This document shows, one piece after another, positions 1 through 6,970 of a stretch of 10,333 bases of DNA. The DNA comes from Candidatus Omnitrophota bacterium (GTDB taxonomy: Bacteria > Omnitrophota > Omnitrophia > Omnitrophales > JACROU01). Below the pieces are notes generated by a model, which worked only from the letters and a program-made list of their open reading frames with translations, ran no database searches and was not told the origin of the DNA. The stretch's first letter is position 1. Each line of letters opens with the position of its first letter. The stretch is from the NCBI GenBank assembly GCA_016206875.1, contig JACQQR010000042.1, positions 1-10,333 of the forward strand. The letters are read 5' to 3'. Made by a program: the position numbers and the translations under genes.

Positions 1-3
1 AAA

Positions 4-32
4 AGGGACAGTCCCCTTCGGGGACAGTCCCT
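4..32. repeat. GGGACAGTCCC palindromic element, possible terminator of the GH3 operon
   Basis: Two 13-base arms (4-16 and 20-32) flank a TTC loop and pair with a single central mismatch. Each arm is itself close to a palindrome built on GGGACAGTCCC, so the element can also be read as a direct repeat. On the minus strand it lies 9 bases past the GH3 stop codon and is followed by at least four T residues, where the window ends. That would suit an intrinsic terminator for the leftward operon. It also looks like a dispersed REP-type intergenic repeat. The two readings are compatible, and the sequence beyond the window edge is needed to choose. Confidence 0.6.
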
Positions 33-40
33 CGACTCCC

Positions 41-1732
41 TCAAGCTGCCTGACTAATTTCAGTTTGAATTTTAAAGTTCTGCGCAAACGATTCATCGCT
101 GGTAAGCCGGATAGTTTTGAATTGGCCGTCGTTGTTTCTGATTTTTGCCGCTTGCTGGCGGAAGCGGTTATATTCTCCGTACGCTACAATCCGGATCGCA
201 ACAGGCCGTATTCTCTTCGATTTGCGTTTTGCGGCATATTCTATATTGAGCTCACCCAGGCGCCGGTCAATTTTTTCAGCCAGCTCTCGCACACAACCCG
301 TTTCCACGGGCTTCTCAAATTCAATTAAAAATGCGTAGCGGGGAAAATCGTCTTTTAATTCTCCCACGGCCGCAATAAATTCATAGCCTTCTTGAAATCC
401 GGAAAATGCGTGCCCCACGGCTTCGGTCACCTGCGACTCGCACAATTTTTCTCCCGTCAGTGAAACCATGCCCTTTCCCTTTTGAATAAAACGGATTAGG
501 GGAGTATTTTCATAAAATCCGGTTACTTCGATAATGTCATTCATATCGTAACGGTATAAACCGGCAAGTGTCGTCACATAAATAAAATATCGCTTCCCCG
601 CTTCAAGCTCGTCTAAGGTCAATAGTTCACCCGGCTCCGGTTTTCGATGTTCCTCTGCAGGAAAAAATTCATAGAAATTTGCGGGTGTGGCCAGAATTCC
701 GCTTGAGCCGTCGTCTGAAATGGGAATGGACCCCCGAAATTCGCTTGAAAAATATCCGATATCCCGCACCGGAACTGTGTCTGAGAAAAAACGGGAGAAT
801 TTGGGAAGGTAGAGACTCACACTGCCCCCTTTCCAGCAAGAAATCACTTCAAGTGCGGGCCAAACATGCTTGGCCAAAAGCCTCCCGCCGGAATGTTTCA
901 GCGATGCCTCCAAAAATTTTGCCCTCTCGGGATCCGCTTGAATATAGGGCTTTAAGCCGAGCGCCAAATGGTACGGAATTTTGTGACGGGCACAAATGGT
1001 TCCGTCCCGCACGTCACGAATCACCTCCTCGGAAAACTCGGATAAATATTTCCCCAAGAGGAACACGGTGCTGGGATTGCAGGTATAAATCACTTTCACA
1101 TTCTGTGTGACGGCAACCCGTAACATCAAATAGTATTTTGTTTCATAATCCTCCACTTCAAAGAGCTCATAAGGGCAAGAATAAAAATTTTTGATGATGC
1201 CCGGCATTTTTTGATACGCGTGGCCGGATTCGGATCCGCAAGGAACGCCTGCGGGCGTATAACACTCCACCGCAGGGCTTACGATGGCCAGAACCACACC
1301 GGAGGAAACATCGGGATGATCCATGGCCAGCTTGGATGTCCAAACACGCATCAATTCAGCCTTCATGCGATCACTTTCGTGCGTAACGGGAATAAATTTC
1401 GGCGAACCGGTTGTTCCGCTGGTCATGGCATAGAACTCCGGTGGCTCAACGGTCAATTGCCCCGGCTCTCCTTGAAAGGCCCTGTCGATATAAGGCTTCA
1501 AATCGTTATAGGAAGTCACGGGAACGTTGTTTTGATAATCCCGCACAGACTGAATATATTTAAAACCAAAATCCTTGCCAAATCGCGTTTCCCGGTTTTT
1601 TTGAATCATATGAAATAAAAGATTCTGTTGAACTTCCGTGGGAAAAACGCACAGTTTTTGAATGCGCTTAAAATTCAAGGGCGCCTCTACCGACATCATC
1701 CACTTTGCAAAAAATGCCAATGACTGATTCAT
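41..1732 (-). CDS. GH3-family acyl-acid amido synthetase (acyl-adenylate-forming)
   Basis: This 563-residue protein matches the GH3 family, firefly-luciferase-fold enzymes that adenylate a carboxylic acid and usually conjugate it to an amino acid. The three GH3 nucleotide-binding motifs are visible: TSGTTGSPKFIPVT near residues 104-117, YFSSE near 327-331, and LAGLYRYDMNDII near 389-401, followed by the VTGF segment. The C-terminal lid ends with the family's GQFKT block. Length is normal for GH3. The start is taken at 1732 rather than at an in-frame ATG seven codons upstream (1753), because 1732 forms an ATGA overlap with the enolase-superfamily gene and has AAGGTGAG just upstream. Known GH3 enzymes act on auxin, jasmonate or benzoates, mostly in plants; bacterial substrates are largely unknown. 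The acid and amine used here cannot be read. The family call is secure, the reaction is inferred. Confidence 0.9.
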   Translation of the reverse strand: MNQSLAFFAKWMMSVEAPLNFKRIQKLCVFPTEVQQNLLFHMIQKNRETRFGKDFGFKYIQSVRDYQNNVPVTSYNDLKPYIDRAFQGEPGQLTVEPPEFYAMTSGTTGSPKFIPVTHESDRMKAELMRVWTSKLAMDHPDVSSGVVLAIVSPAVECYTPAGVPCGSESGHAYQKMPGIIKNFYSCPYELFEVEDYETKYYLMLRVAVTQNVKVIYTCNPSTVFLLGKYLSEFSEEVIRDVRDGTICARHKIPYHLALGLKPYIQADPERAKFLEASLKHSGGRLLAKHVWPALEVISCWKGGSVSLYLPKFSRFFSDTVPVRDIGYFSSEFRGSIPISDDGSSGILATPANFYEFFPAEEHRKPEPGELLTLDELEAGKRYFIYVTTLAGLYRYDMNDIIEVTGFYENTPLIRFIQKGKGMVSLTGEKLCESQVTEAVGHAFSGFQEGYEFIAAVGELKDDFPRYAFLIEFEKPVETGCVRELAEKIDRRLGELNIEYAAKRKSKRIRPVAIRIVAYGEYNRFRQQAAKIRNNDGQFKTIRLTSDESFAQNFKIQTEISQAA

Positions 1733-2925
1733 AGACTCACCTTTTCTTCGCATCTCGCGAAGCGTTTCAGGATTTCCTCATCCATGTCTACGCCCAATCC
1801 CAAATAACCCCTCCGGCGAGGCGGCGCGCCTCCGTATCCAAATTCAAGCACGGGCGTTGCCGGATCTTGCTCGAGCAGCCGCTTGCCAAAACATCCTTCC
1901 AGGCAAGTGACCTGGGGAAACTCCGATAAGAAAATAAGCTGCGCCGAGGAAAGAAGAGAGGATTCGCCTACCTGGCAGCCGAGCTGCACATCGAATCCGG
2001 CATGCACAGCCTCGCGTGCGCGCCTGAGCGAGGCTACCAGGCCCCCGCACTTTGAAAGGCGAATATTGATTCCCGTGCACGATTTTTTTTCAATGAGCCG
2101 CTGTAAAGATTCGCGGTCAAAAAAACTTTCGTCCGCGATGATTTTCTCTTGCGTATTCCGGACAAGCCTTGCCATTACATCCAGCTCCCCCCTGCCCACC
2201 GGTTGTTCAAAAGAATGAATGCCTATGCGGGAAAATTGATCGATTTTCGAGAATACTTCCGGCTCTTTCCAAGCCATGTTAGCATCGAGACGGATTTCGG
2301 CATTCTTCGCGAGTATTTTTCGAACCCATTGAAGAGATTTCGCTTCAGACCGGCCGTCCACTTTGATTTTAATTTGACGAAGGGCGAAAAGCCGCATGGT
2401 GAGCGCGGATAGGATTAAAGGAAGGCCTTGTTGGAGGCTGATGACCCCGCTGTAACGGCAAGGGCTCATGGTTACCTCTTGTGAAATGGGCTCTTTAAAT
2501 TCACGGCTAAACACATCGAGAAGTGCCAAATCCACCGCACACCAGGCCGCAGATTGGGGCGCGTTAGGGGGCGCCCAGGCCTGGGGGGCCTTGCCATCGC
2601 ATTCCCATAAAAATTGTTTCACACCCTCCAAAGAACGAAAGGTTTTTCGGGCGAGCCGCGGAAGTATGGATGTCTTGAGAAGATAGAACGTGGAATCGCT
2701 GGTTTCTCCGGTTACGTAAGGCCGGGGGAGACATTCCCCATAACCTATATTTCCTTGATGCGTGACGCATTGGATGAAAATACTTTCGGAAGCGGTTCTA
2801 GAGGTTTGAGCGTGTTTGAAGGCTCTGCGTAGAGGCAAATTGACGGCGAAGAGTTTAAAACTGCGAATCCCGGCCTCGCGCGTGCGGCATTTCTGCGTTA
2901 AAACAACTTTTTGATGATCCATCAT
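1729..2925 (-). CDS. Enolase-superfamily enzyme, MLE / dipeptide epimerase / N-acylamino acid racemase subgroup
   Basis: This 398-residue protein has the two-domain enolase-superfamily layout: an N-terminal capping domain and a TIM barrel. The full catalytic set of the muconate lactonizing subgroup is present: KIK at residues 186-188, metal ligands Asp214 (RLDAN), Glu240 (FEQP) and Asp265 (ADES), and Lys292 (RLSKCGG). The enzyme should therefore abstract a proton alpha to a carboxylate using Mg2+ and paired lysines. Members include dipeptide epimerases, o-succinylbenzoate synthases, N-acylamino acid racemases and cycloisomerases. The late-barrel segment reads LGCQVGESSLLSS, and no clear DxD specificity motif of Ala-Glu epimerases follows it, so a dipeptide epimerase assignment is not safe. 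The start at 2925 has AAAGGA eight bases upstream; an upstream ATG at 2961 lacks this. The gene is coupled to GH3 by a 4-base overlap, which suggests linked substrates. Subgroup confidence is high, substrate unknown. Confidence 0.85.
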   Translation of the reverse strand: MMDHQKVVLTQKCRTREAGIRSFKLFAVNLPLRRAFKHAQTSRTASESIFIQCVTHQGNIGYGECLPRPYVTGETSDSTFYLLKTSILPRLARKTFRSLEGVKQFLWECDGKAPQAWAPPNAPQSAAWCAVDLALLDVFSREFKEPISQEVTMSPCRYSGVISLQQGLPLILSALTMRLFALRQIKIKVDGRSEAKSLQWVRKILAKNAEIRLDANMAWKEPEVFSKIDQFSRIGIHSFEQPVGRGELDVMARLVRNTQEKIIADESFFDRESLQRLIEKKSCTGINIRLSKCGGLVASLRRAREAVHAGFDVQLGCQVGESSLLSSAQLIFLSEFPQVTCLEGCFGKRLLEQDPATPVLEFGYGGAPPRRRGYLGLGVDMDEEILKRFARCEEKVSL

Positions 2926-3027
2926 CAGGAAAATCCTTTTCCACTCCGAAGTCCATTTCACAAGCTATACTTGAAATATAACAGGTTTTTGCTGAAATGC
3001 TGTTTTGCGCTCAAGGACGAGGCATTG
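2926..3027. promoter_or_regulatory. Divergent promoter region between the two arms of the cluster
   Basis: If the starts at 2925 (minus) and 3028 (plus) are right, this roughly 100-base spacer drives both arms. It contains an A/T-rich core at 2962-2986. On the minus strand there is an extended -10-like TGTTATATT (TATATT at 2980-2975), which would give a leader of about 40 bases. On the plus strand TATACT (2966-2971) and TATAAC (2977-2982) are -10-like. I see no convincing -35 box on either strand and no clear operator. The plus-strand reading frame stays open through the region, so part of it may be coding instead. Confidence 0.35.
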
Positions 3028-4863
3028 ATGAAATCTTTCGACTTATTCAAGAAATATGACGTTTCCCTCCGGGAGGGCGAAACGTGTGCCTACTATGTGT
3101 ATCCTAAAGGCCGCCTGAAATTTGAGCGCACCTTGGTTTATCTTCACGGGCTTTTGAGCGATATTCATTGGTTTGAAATTCCCGAAAATCTTCCCAAAGA
3201 CACCGCCATTTTGTTTCTGCCGCGCTACCCCAGAACACACGCGAACTCTTTCGAAGACTGGACGCGGCATTACGAAGAATGTTTCCGTGATTTCAAAAAA
3301 TCGCACGAGGGCGGCTTTTATCATCTTCTGGGGCATTGCTTTGGGGCATTTTCCGCTCTGCACTGGGCCACAATAAAACCGGACAATTTTTCATCACTCA
3401 CGCTCGTCTCCCCGCCTTTCCATCTCAAAAAAAGTTTTCATTGGACATCCAAGCTTGCGCTGGCGTTGGCTCCCAAGAATAAAAAAAGGCGTTGTTTTCT
3501 CACTGCCCGGGCCTTTTCACGCCTGAGTGAAATCAAAAACTTTATTGAACAAAACCCGACCACAACATTCGATTTTACGAACGGATTTTATCTGGAGGCC
3601 TCGCACCTCGGGCGCTGGCTCAGAAACAATATAATTGCCTATCCCGTGCCCACTCACTACCTCTACTCTTCGGAGGATGAAGTGCTGGACATGGGCAAAT
3701 ATCAATCGAATGGGCAGATTCGGGATTTGGCCGATGAAACCTCGCTGATTTATTCGGATCATTATGCCGAGCTTCTTCCCGAAAAAAACGAGTTCTGGCG
3801 CTCGGTGTTTCACTTCCAGCTTGAACATGAACCCAATTCTTCTGACGTCGGAAGAATTCGAAAAGTGCTGGTGAGCGGGGCCACGGGGTTTTTAGGCTCT
3901 CATATAGTCCGCGCCCTTATCCAAGACGGAAAAGAACCTGTTTGTCTCGTGCGGGACATGGAGATGGCCGGAGAAAAATTCGCCGGGGCGGCTTCATCGG
4001 GAAAAAATAAAATCGAGTTTCGTAAGGGCAGCCTGGACGATGAAGAATCCCTGGGAAAAGCGCTGGAGGGCATAGACGCGGTCATTCATACCGCAGCCCA
4101 TGTGAGCGATTGGGACAGGCCTGAAAAATTTTACAAAATCAATGTTGAGGGCACAAAAAATCTTTTAATGCTCGCCCACGCGCGCGGCGTCAAACACTTT
4201 ATTCATATTTCCAGTTTGGGCGTTTTGGGAGACACTGACCAGGACAATATCGACGAAAATTCTCCGATGGTTTGGTCCGGCGACCCGTACTCAAACAGCA
4301 AAATCATGGCCGAGTTTTTTGTTCGCAAATTCTCCGGAGCCAATCACATTCCCTTCACGATCCTTCGCCCGGGATTTATTTACGGCGAAGGCGACAATCA
4401 TTTTTTGCCGCGCCTGTGTGCGAGCCTTAAGAACCGGCAATTCAAATACGTCGGTTCAAAAAATAATATTCTGAATGCGGTATACGTGGGCAATGTAAGC
4501 GCATTGGTGCTGCGAATCATCGGAAATCCGGAATGCTTCGGCCAAACGTATCACATCACGGATCCGGGACATGTTTCCATCGGTGAGTTCATCCCGAAAA
4601 TTTCGAAAGCGCTTGGATTGAGTGCGCCCGAAAAAGTCATCCCCAAACATATTGCTTTTGGAGCCGCTGCCCTCGTGGAGTCCCTTTATAAAATCCTACG
4701 GCTCAAACAGGCGCCGTCGGTGACTCGCAAGAAAATGACTTTTGTGGGGCGCAGCCGATCCGTTAATTCGCAGAAAGCCTGCCGGCTGCTCGGCGGCCGT
4801 ATGCCCTTTTCTTTTGAGGAAGGCATGCAACGCACCCTGGAGGCATTCAAACATGTTCCATGA
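3028..4863 (+). CDS. Fusion protein: Cys-nucleophile alpha/beta-hydrolase + 3-beta-HSD-like extended SDR
   Basis: Two enzymes share one 611-residue chain. Residues about 15-270 form an alpha/beta-hydrolase: LVYLHG with the oxyanion-hole HG near 40, the nucleophile elbow GHCFG at 102-106, and likely acid and base Asp217 (SSEDE) and His245 (SDHYAE). The nucleophile is Cys rather than the usual Ser. Residues about 279-611 form an extended SDR: SGATGFLG at 284-291, YSNSK (Tyr421, Lys425), and a C-terminal tail like sterol 3-beta-HSD, NSDHL or OleD proteins. It probably oxidises or reduces a beta-hydroxy/keto group with NAD(P). The start at 3028 has GAGG five bases before the ATG. The frame is open back to ATG 2914 or TTG 2911, and those extra codons look coding, so a 38-39-residue longer protein is possible even though it would overlap the divergent gene and lacks a Shine-Dalgarno sequence. 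The next gene overlaps its end by 11 bases. Domain calls are firm; the joint reaction is unknown. Confidence 0.85.
   Translation: MKSFDLFKKYDVSLREGETCAYYVYPKGRLKFERTLVYLHGLLSDIHWFEIPENLPKDTAILFLPRYPRTHANSFEDWTRHYEECFRDFKKSHEGGFYHLLGHCFGAFSALHWATIKPDNFSSLTLVSPPFHLKKSFHWTSKLALALAPKNKKRRCFLTARAFSRLSEIKNFIEQNPTTTFDFTNGFYLEASHLGRWLRNNIIAYPVPTHYLYSSEDEVLDMGKYQSNGQIRDLADETSLIYSDHYAELLPEKNEFWRSVFHFQLEHEPNSSDVGRIRKVLVSGATGFLGSHIVRALIQDGKEPVCLVRDMEMAGEKFAGAASSGKNKIEFRKGSLDDEESLGKALEGIDAVIHTAAHVSDWDRPEKFYKINVEGTKNLLMLAHARGVKHFIHISSLGVLGDTDQDNIDENSPMVWSGDPYSNSKIMAEFFVRKFSGANHIPFTILRPGFIYGEGDNHFLPRLCASLKNRQFKYVGSKNNILNAVYVGNVSALVLRIIGNPECFGQTYHITDPGHVSIGEFIPKISKALGLSAPEKVIPKHIAFGAAALVESLYKILRLKQAPSVTRKKMTFVGRSRSVNSQKACRLLGGRMPFSFEEGMQRTLEAFKHVP
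4839..4843 (+). promoter_or_regulatory. Ribosome binding site of the methyltransferase gene
   Basis: A perfect GGAGG lies nine bases before the ATG at 4853, within the last codons of the upstream fusion gene. It decides the start against longer in-frame options and supports coupled translation of the two genes. Confidence 0.7.
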
Positions 4864-5911
4864 AACTTTGTTTTTGATCCAAACCCTCGGACTGAAAACG
4901 AATCTGGAAAACTTGAAGGCGATGCAATCGGCCAAATCCCCTATCCGGGGTTATCTCATGACTCTTTCATTGTGGGCTCTTGATGAAACAGGGTTTCTTG
5001 GAGAGCTTGCCGCTCAAAAATCCGTTTCTCCCGGCCTTTTTTCTGAACGGAAAAAAATCGACCCGGCTATTTTAAAATTTCTTACGGGGTATCTCACACA
5101 GCTTGGCATGCTTGAAATGGAAAACGAAAAAATCCGGTTCACGAAGAAAGGGGAAAAATTCTGGAAAAAGACTTGCGGAGTTTTTCAAATTTTTTCTGCC
5201 TATCAACCTTTTTTTCATCATCTCGCTTCTCTGCTGCGCAAAGAAACATCCCTCGAAAAACTTGCGCGCAATGACCTGGCGGTGGCTCGCGGATTCCGCC
5301 AAACAGGCTCCGTCTTTATTTTTCCAATTATGGAGAAACTTCTTCGGGAGCTTTCTCCCGGCGGCCCGCGGGGCCTGATAGAGCTGGGATGCGGCAATAT
5401 GGATTTATCCTCTTTTTTGGCCGGCCGGCATCCCGAAATGCGCTTTCTGGGGATTGATTACGACAAGCGGTTTTTGGAGGGCGCGCGCGCAACTCTTGAA
5501 AACGGCCCCCTGGACGGGCGCGTCCGGCTTCTTGAGGGCAACATTTTTGATATAGGCCCCCGAGATTTTAAAAATATAGATTTGACGCTCTATGATTTAG
5601 TGACAGCGATTGATCTTTTTCATGGCTATTTTGACGGCGGGCCGGACATATTGCTCAAGCTGTTTAAAAAACTTAAGGGAGTATTTCAGGGAAAAAAATT
5701 CCTCTTCTCGGAAGTTTGCCTTCCGGATGAAAAGCGGATGAAAGAGCTGGCCTATCCTCATGTAGAGCACGAGCTCTTTCATCATCTCACCAAGCAAAAA
5801 ACGTTTCGTAGAGGCGAGCTGGAGGCCCTGCTCGAAGAATCGGGCTTCCGAATAGAAAAAACTTGGAGTGTAAGAAATTTAGCCGCAAGAATTTTTGTGT
5901 TGTGTAGTTAA
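4853..5911 (+). CDS. Class I SAM-dependent methyltransferase with N-terminal winged-helix-like domain
   Basis: This 352-residue protein has an N-terminal helical/winged-helix region (about 35-105, DETGFLGELAAQ through IRFTKKGEKFW) like the dimerisation domain of small-molecule O-methyltransferases, then a Rossmann methyltransferase domain. SAM motif I is LIELGCGN at 175-182, the ribose-binding acidic residue is in FLGIDYD (198-204), and LLEGNIFD (226-233) and LVTAIDLFHG follow. The C-terminal KTFRRGELEALLEESGF block is usual for this family. The start at 4853 is chosen because GGAGG stands nine bases upstream, inside the preceding gene. The frame is open further upstream, but that stretch lies wholly within the preceding gene. 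The 11-base overlap points to translational coupling with the hydrolase/SDR fusion. It probably methylates an oxygen, or possibly a carbon, of the cluster's product. Substrate not readable. Confidence 0.85.
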   Translation: MFHETLFLIQTLGLKTNLENLKAMQSAKSPIRGYLMTLSLWALDETGFLGELAAQKSVSPGLFSERKKIDPAILKFLTGYLTQLGMLEMENEKIRFTKKGEKFWKKTCGVFQIFSAYQPFFHHLASLLRKETSLEKLARNDLAVARGFRQTGSVFIFPIMEKLLRELSPGGPRGLIELGCGNMDLSSFLAGRHPEMRFLGIDYDKRFLEGARATLENGPLDGRVRLLEGNIFDIGPRDFKNIDLTLYDLVTAIDLFHGYFDGGPDILLKLFKKLKGVFQGKKFLFSEVCLPDEKRMKELAYPHVEHELFHHLTKQKTFRRGELEALLEESGFRIEKTWSVRNLAARIFVLCS

Positions 5912-5916
5912 ATTTT

Positions 5917-5984
5917 CCCCCTCTCCCTTTTCCGCCGAAGGACGGATCCGCCTCTGGCGGAGAAGGAGAGGGTAAGGGTGAGGG
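5917..5984. repeat. CCCTCTCCC / GGGTGAGGG intergenic repeat, single copy
   Basis: An imperfect inverted repeat fills almost the whole gap between the methyltransferase and the classical SDR gene. The outer arms are CCCTCTCCCTTTTCCGCC and GGCGGAGAAGGAGAGGG. Nested inside is TCCGCC-TCT-GGCGGA with a CGGATCCG palindrome beside it. The 3' tail GGTAAGGGTGAGGG matches the tail of the copies at 6899-7011. It resembles REP/BIME-like dispersed elements; no transposase is nearby. Its terminal GAGG is well placed as the Shine-Dalgarno sequence for the ATG at 5990. Confidence 0.75.
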
Positions 5985-5989
5985 TTGAT

Positions 5990-6850
5990 ATGCATCAACG
6001 TTTCTCTGTGCTCATTACCGGGGCGGGTTCGGGAATAGGCCGGGCAACTGCCCGCTATCTAAGCCGGCAAGGATTTATCGTGTTCGCTGCGGTGCGATCT
6101 AAAAAAGACCTCCTCGGGCTTGAGAAAATTCCCCTGCAAAATACGCATCCTCTTCTTATGGATGTCACAGACGCCAAAAGCATTGAGCGCGCCTGTGAAG
6201 AAGTGAGCATCCGCTTGAACGGCTCGGGTTTGAACGGGTTGATTAACAACGCGGGCACAATTCTCACAGGCCCCCTGGAATATGTAGATTTGAATGCCTT
6301 CCGCCGGCAATTGGAAGTCAATGTAACCGGCCAGCTTGCCGTGATTCAGGCCTTTCTGCCGCTTCTGAAAAAAACCAGGGGGCGCGTCGTAAACATTGGC
6401 TCAGCCAGCGGCCTGAACGCCCTCCCATTAATTGGGCCGTACTCGGCCTCCAAATTTGCCCTCGAAGCCCTTACGGATACGCTCCGGATGGAGCTGGCTC
6501 ATTGGGGCGTGCACGTGGTGCTGATTGAGCCCGGCAGTGTGAACACCCCCATCATGAGAAAGGGCAGCGAGGCCATTGAAAGAAATTCCCGAGAGACAAA
6601 AAAAACACTTCAAAAAGAATATGGCGGCCTGATTACAAGCATCCGGGCCGGGTTTCGCGCCTCAAAAAATAAAGGAACCACGCCCGAGACCGTTGCGCGG
6701 GTTATTGAAAAATCACTTTTGTCTCCTCATCCCAAAACGCGCTATTTGGTGGGAAAAATCGCCTACTTGAGGGCCCTGCTGCAAAAATTGCCCGACCGCC
6801 TGCGCGATCAGCTGATTTTATTCGGCCTCAGAAAAAAATTAATCGGGTGA
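5990..6850 (+). CDS. Classical short-chain dehydrogenase/reductase
   Basis: This 286-residue protein is a classical SDR, an NAD(P)-dependent alcohol/ketone oxidoreductase. The cofactor motif TGAGSGIG is at residues 10-17, NNAG at 86-89, the catalytic serine in GSASG (Ser138), and YSASK gives Tyr151 and Lys155; the PGSVNTP segment follows. An Arg after the second strand (AAVRS, near 36) hints at NADP(H), but this is only suggestive. The length and long C-terminal extension resemble retinol, 17-beta-HSD or 11-beta-HSD-type SDRs, so a hydrophobic substrate is plausible. A GTG at 5978 is also in frame, but the ATG at 5990 has GAGG six bases upstream, supplied by the end of the repeat. It is the last gene of the rightward arm, 78 bases after the methyltransferase, and converges on the SDR gene at 7050-7982. 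Confidence 0.88.
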   Translation: MHQRFSVLITGAGSGIGRATARYLSRQGFIVFAAVRSKKDLLGLEKIPLQNTHPLLMDVTDAKSIERACEEVSIRLNGSGLNGLINNAGTILTGPLEYVDLNAFRRQLEVNVTGQLAVIQAFLPLLKKTRGRVVNIGSASGLNALPLIGPYSASKFALEALTDTLRMELAHWGVHVVLIEPGSVNTPIMRKGSEAIERNSRETKKTLQKEYGGLITSIRAGFRASKNKGTTPETVARVIEKSLLSPHPKTRYLVGKIAYLRALLQKLPDRLRDQLILFGLRKKLIG

Positions 6851-6898
6851 ACGGCTGCCATCGCGGTAACATAATTGTTTAGCCCACTCGAGTTTCGC

Positions 6899-6942
6899 GG
6901 CCCCTCTCCCTCGCGAGAGGGAGAGGGATTAAGGGTGAGGGT
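6899..6942 (+). repeat. CCCTCTCCC / GGGTGAGGG repeat, copy A
   Basis: The element runs GGCCCCTCTCCCTCGCGAG, then GGGAGAGGG, then ATTAAGGGTGAGGGT. Its first part folds into a hairpin (CCCTCTCCCTC with GAGGGAGAGGG, the centre being a CGCG palindrome) and ends in the GGGTGAGGG tail. It lies between two convergent genes, so the hairpin could slow or stop transcription, but there is no U-run. Confidence 0.8.
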
Positions 6943-6970
6943 GGGTGGCGAAAAGGGCACGAAATTTCAA

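Noticed and set aside
679..1110. Plus-strand open frame of 143 codons
   Set aside because: Antisense to GH3 motifs, Arg/Pro-rich in the manner of a shadow frame.
1211..1618. Plus-strand open frame of 135 codons
   Set aside because: Antisense shadow of the GH3 gene; the protein is low in recognisable structure and has no binding site upstream.
1883..2218. Plus-strand open frame of 111 codons
   Set aside because: Antisense to the enolase-superfamily catalytic barrel, which carries all active-site residues on the minus strand.
4079..4330. Thioester reductase (carboxylic acid reductase R-domain) identity for the SDR half of the fusion
   Set aside because: The VIHTAAHVSD segment and the sterol-dehydrogenase-like C-terminal tail fit 3-beta-HSD/OleD-like SDRs better.
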